Both the position numbers and the translations under genes were made by a program. Of a DNA stretch of 18,961 nucleotides, positions 14,138-18,961 are shown piece by piece (the first letter of the stretch is position 1; every line of letters starts with the position of its first letter). The notes below the pieces were generated by a model. It did no database searches and had not been told where the DNA came from. It saw nothing but the letters and a program-made list of their open reading frames with translations. This stretch comes from Flavobacterium sp. (GTDB taxonomy: Bacteria > Bacteroidota > Bacteroidia > Flavobacteriales > Flavobacteriaceae): assembly GCA_030153045.1 (NCBI GenBank), contig JASLID010000013.1:1-18961 (forward strand), in the 5' to 3' direction.

Positions 14138-14659
14138 ATGAACAAAAGAATTCTAATGCTTTTATTTGCTTTTTCTGCTTTTATTGCAAACGCACAAGAA
14201 GCTTTCACAGGAAAAGGCGATACTAAATTTCAAGTAGGAGCAAACATTCAAAACAAGGCAACTGGAATAACCTCTACAGTCGATTTTGGAATTGGCGAAA
14301 ATATGTCTTTTGGTTTTCAAGCAACTTATTTATTAGGCGTTAAAGAAATTACCATACTAAGTGAAACCGAAAAACCTGAATTTCAAGATAGAGCTGATTT
14401 CCGAGCTCGTTTTAATGCTAATTTAGGAAATGTAATCAATGTTGATGAAAAATTTGATGTTTACCCAGGTTTAGACATTGGTTTAAGAAATTTTGGAGGT
14501 CATCTTGGCGCTCGTTATTTCTTTTCAGAAGGTTTTGGTGTTTATACTGAATTTGCCGTTCCAATAGCTGAATACGATTCTGAAGACAAAACTCCAAGAA
14601 CTTTCAGACATTACAATAATCAATTTAACTTCTCAATTGGAGCAAGTTTTAATTTATAA
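14138..14659 (+). CDS. Small secreted outer-membrane-like protein (DUF6646-like)
   Basis: 173 residues. A clear signal peptide (KRILMLLFAFSAFIANAQ) ends near residue 19-20. The mature protein alternates polar and hydrophobic residues, with repeated aromatic/Gly patterns (MSFGFQATYLLG, YPGLDIGLRNFGG, ARYFFSEGFGVYTEFAVPI) and a C-terminal FNFSIGASFNL, the usual look of an 8-strand-type outer-membrane beta-barrel ending in a hydrophobic strand. It resembles a flavobacterial family I recall as DUF6646, whose function is unknown; the family label is from memory. The stop is 5 bases before the PhnA-family gene, so the two are co-transcribed, and TATATTTG upstream is a likely promoter. A role in envelope structure is inference. 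Confidence 0.82.
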   Translation: MNKRILMLLFAFSAFIANAQEAFTGKGDTKFQVGANIQNKATGITSTVDFGIGENMSFGFQATYLLGVKEITILSETEKPEFQDRADFRARFNANLGNVINVDEKFDVYPGLDIGLRNFGGHLGARYFFSEGFGVYTEFAVPIAEYDSEDKTPRTFRHYNNQFNFSIGASFNL

Positions 14660-14664
14660 GAAAT

Positions 14665-15246
14665 ATGACTCCAATAGAAAAAAAATTATACGAAAGAAGC
14701 GATTCAAAATGTGAATTGTGCGGTTCTACCGAAGATTTGAGAATACATTTAACCAAAGAAGAAGCCATATCAGTTGATAACTCTGTTTTGGTATGTACCA
14801 CTTGCAAAAATCAAATAGAAAACACCACACCAACTGATCCTAATCATTGGAGATGCCTGAGTGACAGTATGTGGAATGAAAACAAACCTGTTCAAGTTGT
14901 TGCATGGAGAATGCTAAACAGATTGCGTCCAGAAGGTTGGCCTCAAGATTTATTAGACATGATGTATCTTGATGAAGAAACCTTAGTTTGGGCCTCTGCC
15001 ACTGGCGAAGGAGAAGATGAAGAAGGTAAAATAATCCATAAAGATGCTAATGGAAATATTTTAAAAGATGGCGATTCAGTAGTGTTAATTAAAGATTTAG
15101 ATGTTAAAGGCGCTACTTTTACAGCTAAAAGAGGTGCTGCTGTACATAATATTAAATTGGTTTGGGACAATGCCAATCAAATTGAAGGTCGTGTAGAAAG
15201 CCAAAACATCGTTATTTTGACACAGTACGTTAAGAAAACAAAATAA
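14665..15246 (+). CDS. phnA: PhnA-family (YjdM-like) zinc-ribbon protein
   Basis: 193 residues, cytoplasmic. The N-terminal zinc ribbon has CELC (C16, C19) and CTTC (C44, C47). A middle segment contains NKPVQVVAWRMLNRL, and the C-terminal PhnA domain contains DANGNILKDGDSVVLIKDLDVKG-type residues (positions ~132-155) followed by a small beta-barrel. The family name comes from alkylphosphonate use in E. coli, but PhnA/YjdM is not part of the C-P lyase complex and its role is uncertain. No phosphonate genes are present in this window, so the name should not be read as a pathway call. It starts 5 bases after the preceding gene and is followed by a strong terminator. It is slightly longer than E. 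coli YjdM because of an insertion between ribbon and C-terminal domain. Confidence 0.9.
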   Translation: MTPIEKKLYERSDSKCELCGSTEDLRIHLTKEEAISVDNSVLVCTTCKNQIENTTPTDPNHWRCLSDSMWNENKPVQVVAWRMLNRLRPEGWPQDLLDMMYLDEETLVWASATGEGEDEEGKIIHKDANGNILKDGDSVVLIKDLDVKGATFTAKRGAAVHNIKLVWDNANQIEGRVESQNIVILTQYVKKTK

Positions 15247-15263
15247 TTCTATTTCAATAATAT

Positions 15264-15296
15264 AAAAAAGGGTTCCGAAATTCGGAACCCTTTTTT
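15264..15296. terminator. Strong bidirectional intrinsic terminator
   Basis: A perfect hairpin with GGGTTCCG and CGGAACCC arms around AAATT is flanked by AAAAAA on one side and TTTTTT on the other. It separates the convergent PhnA-family gene (ends 15246) and the large minus-strand protein gene (ends 15315), and can stop transcription from both directions. Confidence 0.95.
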
Positions 15297-15314
15297 ATTT
15301 ATAAACTAACCCAA

Positions 15315-18300
15315 TTAATTAATAATTATTTTTTCAGAGAAATTACCTTCAGTAGCCACTACTTTTACGATGTAAGTTCCTGATGCTACATTTTTTATTC
15401 GTAATTTGATGTCTTTTTGAGTTGGATTATCAATCGAATGCTGGTCTGAAAGCTGACCTAAAATATTAAACAAATAAACTTTCTTTATATTCCATTTATT
15501 ATTTAAAATAGCAATTGAATTGTCATCCTCACTATAATAAACATTCAATCCATCAGTCATATTGTTTTCGCTGGTACTTAACGTCTGATTAACAAAACGC
15601 ATTGAGAATCTGTTTTTATATTCACCTCTATCTAACGTTATTGCAAAATCACCATTTCTCAAATTATGACTCATTCCTGTTAGTTGATCATGAATGTAAA
15701 TTTCTTTGTTTTCTGGAATGTTTTCTAGCGAAGCTATTTTGATAATGCTTTGTCCCTGAACATCGACTTTTAATACAAAAGGAATTTGCTGTTGGGCACC
15801 AAAATCTGAAACCGCTTGAATGATTAATTTTTCGTTACCAAGATCCCAATACATATCTTCTGGTTTTACATCAATCATAGGAGCGTCAAAACCTAAATCG
15901 AAGTTGCTTGTTGCATTCTCATCGGTTCCTACTAACAATTGTCTGTAAGTTCCTGATGGCGAAATAAATTGCAACCTAACTTTTTGTCGATTATCTTCAG
16001 AAGCCTCAGCATTAGATGAATTTCTCATGAAAACGGAATTGCCTCCAGATTCTCTAGCAAAAGTTCTTTGACTATTTTTAAATACAACTGTTCCTCCTGT
16101 TATACTTGTTAAGTTGGGATTATTAGTTGTTACTGTAGGATCAACAATAGCATTAATAAAAAAGCCTTGTCCCACTGGCACGTATTTTTTGGGAACTTTA
16201 GAACCACTTGCTCCTGTATTTGCTGTTAACGGATCGTTAGAAACAGCCACTACACCACCCATTAATGAATACGTTGCATAACCTCCCACATAATCTGTTA
16301 AAAAGTGTGAATAGCCTCCAAAATGATCCCAGAAATAAAGTACTCCATTGAAAATATTCGTTGCCGCTCTTCCTCCGCCATCTTTGATGTTATCTTTAAT
16401 AAACTCATCTGCATCAAGAGCTGATGGATAAGGATTTCCAACCAAATAGCTTTGTCCAGCCGAAAGATTAAGATTAATATTTGCATTATTAGGTTTTCCA
16501 ATAAACACATAGTTTTGTGCTGTTGCAACAGCGACTGTCCCATCTACACCTTTCATCGTATATCCTTCACCTGCTTTAATATTTCCTGAATTTCCAATGC
16601 TAATCCATCCATTATAACCAGCTGCTGAAGAAGTGTATTTATACAACCATCGGTTGCTAATTTTAATAGGATTTGTTGCTGGTCCATCAGCAAAATTATT
16701 ACCATCTCCAAAAATAATACCCGTTGGACTGAAAGGATTTGTCACTACATCTGACCCATCCCTCATGACACCTGCAATAGAATAATTCACATTATCTGCA
16801 CTTACAGGAGATGACCAATAATTATAATGGCGACTGCTTTTTGTGCCTTGCTGATCTCTTAATAATTTGCCTGAACCTCCAACTGGGTTCGCTGTTGTCC
16901 CGAGTTGCACAAGCTGGGCTTCTCCCACCAATCTAACATCTCCACTTAAGAGTGATAAATGATTGTTTACCAACAATTCAAAATCATTGGGCAAACTAAT
17001 TCCTTTGGCGCCATTTGAGCAGTTAAGGGTTAAATTATTAAAACATTCGTTTGATTTTATCCCTGTATTAATTGTTTGTACTTGATTTAAAGTTGAACCA
17101 CTAAATACCACCGTTCCTGTCCCACAATTAAAAGCTCCGCTATTTTTCCAATCACCACTAATTTGAAGTACAGAATTTGTTAACATTAAAACCGATGCAT
17201 TACTTCCAATAATTAAATCGTTGGCATAAGCTGTATTTCCTTGTGCTGCTGCAAAAGATGAAGCAACATCTATGATAGGCATTCTTGGCGCTGATGAAAG
17301 AATGATTACGTCGGTACTGCTGTTTGGCACACCTCCTTCCCAGTTCAAACAGTCAAACCAATCGGTGCTTTGATCTCCAATCCATTTCCCAGGAACTCCA
17401 TTTAATACGGTTACGTTTGCTGAACCCATTAAGTCCGGGACACTTGAAACACAATTAACATCTGACAAAGCTGTTATTGAATATATTTTATTTGAGGAAA
17501 GACTCGGTGAACTGAAATTATAAGGACTACTCATTATTCCATTCACAGTTGTTGATACTGTCCCATCAGAATACGTCAATGACCATGGTGGGGTTCCTGT
17601 AAGATTCACGCTAAAAGAAGTGGAATTTCCATTGCAAACAGTCCTTGAAGGACCAATGTTAGCTGTTGGTCTTGGATTAACCGTAACCGTAACATAGGTA
17701 GTCCCCGCAGACCCAGAACTCACACATCCATTTAAGATAGATGTAACGGCATAAGTTGTAGTTTCAATAGGAGAAACCGTTATGTCTGCTGTAGAAGCCG
17801 TATGAGTACCAAAAGAATCGGTCCAAGTCCACTGAGTCGTTAAATTAACAGGAGCATCGGGAATTTTTATATTATCTATCGCCCATGAACTGTCACCAAT
17901 TCCATGATAATTGAATCTCAATCTTACTTTAGGCTGACCGATATAAGTGTTCAAATTAATCGTTTCCAAAGGAAAATTATTATATGGTGTTCTGGTCGCA
18001 GCTCCGTTATAAGTTATTAATGTTACATAAGCCCCGCCATTTACTGAAATTTCAATTTTAACCCATGCTCCAGCTTTCAGATTGAAAGCATGATTGCATT
18101 CCAAAGTTGCTGTTGAAAGCCCCAGAGTACTAAACTCAGGAGTTTCTAATTTTGAATCGAAAGGGCCATTTGCAATTGCAAACTTGTTATCTGATGTATA
18201 GTTTATTCCTGAATAAGTCCCACCATTTGAAGCACTTAACTGAAAAGGTCCTGGATCTGTATTACTAGCGCCTGCATTCAATTGATTTTTCAATCCATCA

Positions 18301-18961
18301 ACCAACCAACCAGCTGGATTAGCAAAGTTAAATGCACCTCCATTTTGAACGTTCTGACTAGTTGCATAACCGCTTATTGAGGTTATCAGAGACGATTGAC
18401 CCACGCAAATTGTCGATGGCGTAGCTACTACAGGATTAGGCTTCACATTCGGAATAACATTTATTATCGATCCTGTGGAGAAAAGGATTGCACAAGTGCT
18501 GTTTTGAATAACTGCTCTAAAAATGGTAGTTATTGTTAAACCTGAATAATTATAAGATGTTAGATTAGCAGTACCAGCTATTGTTGTCCATGTTATTCCT
18601 CCATCAATTGTTTTTTCCCATCTAAGCACTGTACCAACATGACCACTCAAATATAATGTCCCTGTTCCCGGAGCTGAATAACAAACTGTTGCAAAGTTCA
18701 CTACTGGCGTAACGCCAACTCCCGAAACGGTGACTGCTCCACCAACAGTACTGGCTTGAACAGTAATGGTAACCGTGATTGGAGTTCCAGAACAACTATT
18801 AGCAGTTGGTGTAATAGTGTACACTGCCGTTCCCGCTACAGCACTTGTTGCCGTTAAAGCTTGAGCAATACTGCTTCCACTTCCATTACTCGCACCTGAA
18901 ACATTGGTTTGAACAACCGTCCATGAAAAAGTAGTTCCTGAAACCGCACTACTCAAAGCAA
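15315..18961 (-). CDS. Giant secreted protein with PKD/Ig-like domains and T9SS type A sorting domain, 3' part
   Basis: The frame is open at the right edge and ends at TAA 15315-15317; about 1215 C-terminal residues are seen and the true start lies outside. The visible part begins inside a PKD-like module (FSWTVVQTNVSGASNGSGSS, then YTITPTANSCSGTPITV). Next come an Ig-like module, a jelly-roll-like region (~200-370) closing with SWAIDNIKIPD, and another Ig-like module. A WIGDQSTDWFDCLNWEGGVP segment follows, then a long beta-rich region with RHYNYWSSPV, common in flavobacterial surface proteins. The last ~75 residues form a T9SS type A sorting domain (VYLFNILGQ, then GTYIVKVV and a final SEKIIIN), which marks export by the type IX system and surface attachment or release. 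No enzymatic motif was recognised. The function is probably adhesive or structural. Confidence 0.88.
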   Translation of the reverse strand, partial: ALSSAVSGTTFSWTVVQTNVSGASNGSGSSIAQALTATSAVAGTAVYTITPTANSCSGTPITVTITVQASTVGGAVTVSGVGVTPVVNFATVCYSAPGTGTLYLSGHVGTVLRWEKTIDGGITWTTIAGTANLTSYNYSGLTITTIFRAVIQNSTCAILFSTGSIINVIPNVKPNPVVATPSTICVGQSSLITSISGYATSQNVQNGGAFNFANPAGWLVDGLKNQLNAGASNTDPGPFQLSASNGGTYSGINYTSDNKFAIANGPFDSKLETPEFSTLGLSTATLECNHAFNLKAGAWVKIEISVNGGAYVTLITYNGAATRTPYNNFPLETINLNTYIGQPKVRLRFNYHGIGDSSWAIDNIKIPDAPVNLTTQWTWTDSFGTHTASTADITVSPIETTTYAVTSILNGCVSSGSAGTTYVTVTVNPRPTANIGPSRTVCNGNSTSFSVNLTGTPPWSLTYSDGTVSTTVNGIMSSPYNFSSPSLSSNKIYSITALSDVNCVSSVPDLMGSANVTVLNGVPGKWIGDQSTDWFDCLNWEGGVPNSSTDVIILSSAPRMPIIDVASSFAAAQGNTAYANDLIIGSNASVLMLTNSVLQISGDWKNSGAFNCGTGTVVFSGSTLNQVQTINTGIKSNECFNNLTLNCSNGAKGISLPNDFELLVNNHLSLLSGDVRLVGEAQLVQLGTTANPVGGSGKLLRDQQGTKSSRHYNYWSSPVSADNVNYSIAGVMRDGSDVVTNPFSPTGIIFGDGNNFADGPATNPIKISNRWLYKYTSSAAGYNGWISIGNSGNIKAGEGYTMKGVDGTVAVATAQNYVFIGKPNNANINLNLSAGQSYLVGNPYPSALDADEFIKDNIKDGGGRAATNIFNGVLYFWDHFGGYSHFLTDYVGGYATYSLMGGVVAVSNDPLTANTGASGSKVPKKYVPVGQGFFINAIVDPTVTTNNPNLTSITGGTVVFKNSQRTFARESGGNSVFMRNSSNAEASEDNRQKVRLQFISPSGTYRQLLVGTDENATSNFDLGFDAPMIDVKPEDMYWDLGNEKLIIQAVSDFGAQQQIPFVLKVDVQGQSIIKIASLENIPENKEIYIHDQLTGMSHNLRNGDFAITLDRGEYKNRFSMRFVNQTLSTSENNMTDGLNVYYSEDDNSIAILNNKWNIKKVYLFNILGQLSDQHSIDNPTQKDIKLRIKNVASGTYIVKVVATEGNFSEKIIIN

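Noticed and set aside
14665..15246. A phosphonate-use pathway suggested by the PhnA name
   Set aside because: No C-P lyase or phosphonate transport genes are present; the neighbours are an outer-membrane-like protein and a phosphatase.
18954..18956. TTG near the right edge as a start of the large minus-strand protein
   Set aside because: The frame remains open to the window edge and the residues on both sides are inside a PKD-like module, so the true start lies outside.

Overview
The window looks like a chromosomal segment from a Bacteroidota bacterium, most likely a Flavobacterium-type organism. The evidence is low-GC DNA, start regions mostly without Shine-Dalgarno sequences, several TAnnTTTG-type -7 promoter boxes, a C-terminal domain of the type IX secretion (T9SS) type A kind, and protein families typical of flavobacteria. 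The genus is an inference from these features.

Layout. (1) 1-4343, minus strand: the first ~1447 codons of a very large secreted multi-domain surface protein that runs off the left edge. It includes a 240-bp tandem Ig-like repeat array. (2) 4344-5232: an AT-rich gap with a 40-bp-period direct repeat upstream of the adhesin, then a truncated, frameshifted copy of the tail of a LuxR-type response regulator. Its parent or paralogue is intact at 10181-10840. (3) 5233-9185, minus strand: a tightly packed operon, TonB-dependent receptor, YfiR-family periplasmic protein, CHASE8/HAMP histidine kinase. A receiver-only response regulator (9413-9838) lies just upstream. (4) 10181-13170, minus strand: a second signalling locus made of a LuxR-type response regulator, a lipobox-bearing TPR histidine kinase with a TTG start, and a 58-residue small lipoprotein. 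(5) 13369-15246, plus strand: a PPP-type metallophosphatase, a small predicted outer-membrane protein and a PhnA-family zinc-ribbon protein, closed by a strong bidirectional terminator. (6) 15315-18961, minus strand: the C-terminal ~1215 residues of another giant secreted protein with PKD/Ig-like modules and a T9SS type A sorting domain.

How the genes may work together. Region 3 resembles the Yfi signalling system (YfiR restrains the CHASE8-type periplasmic domain of the diguanylate cyclase YfiN). Here the cyclase output is replaced by a histidine kinase and a TonB receptor takes the outer-membrane position. A cell-envelope or nutrient signal may therefore pass from receptor to YfiR to kinase to a receiver protein. 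Region 4 is a conventional NarL-type two-component system with an extracytoplasmic TPR sensor. Most of the minus-strand block is thus signalling genes flanked by large secreted surface proteins; whether the signalling controls those proteins is not shown by the sequence.
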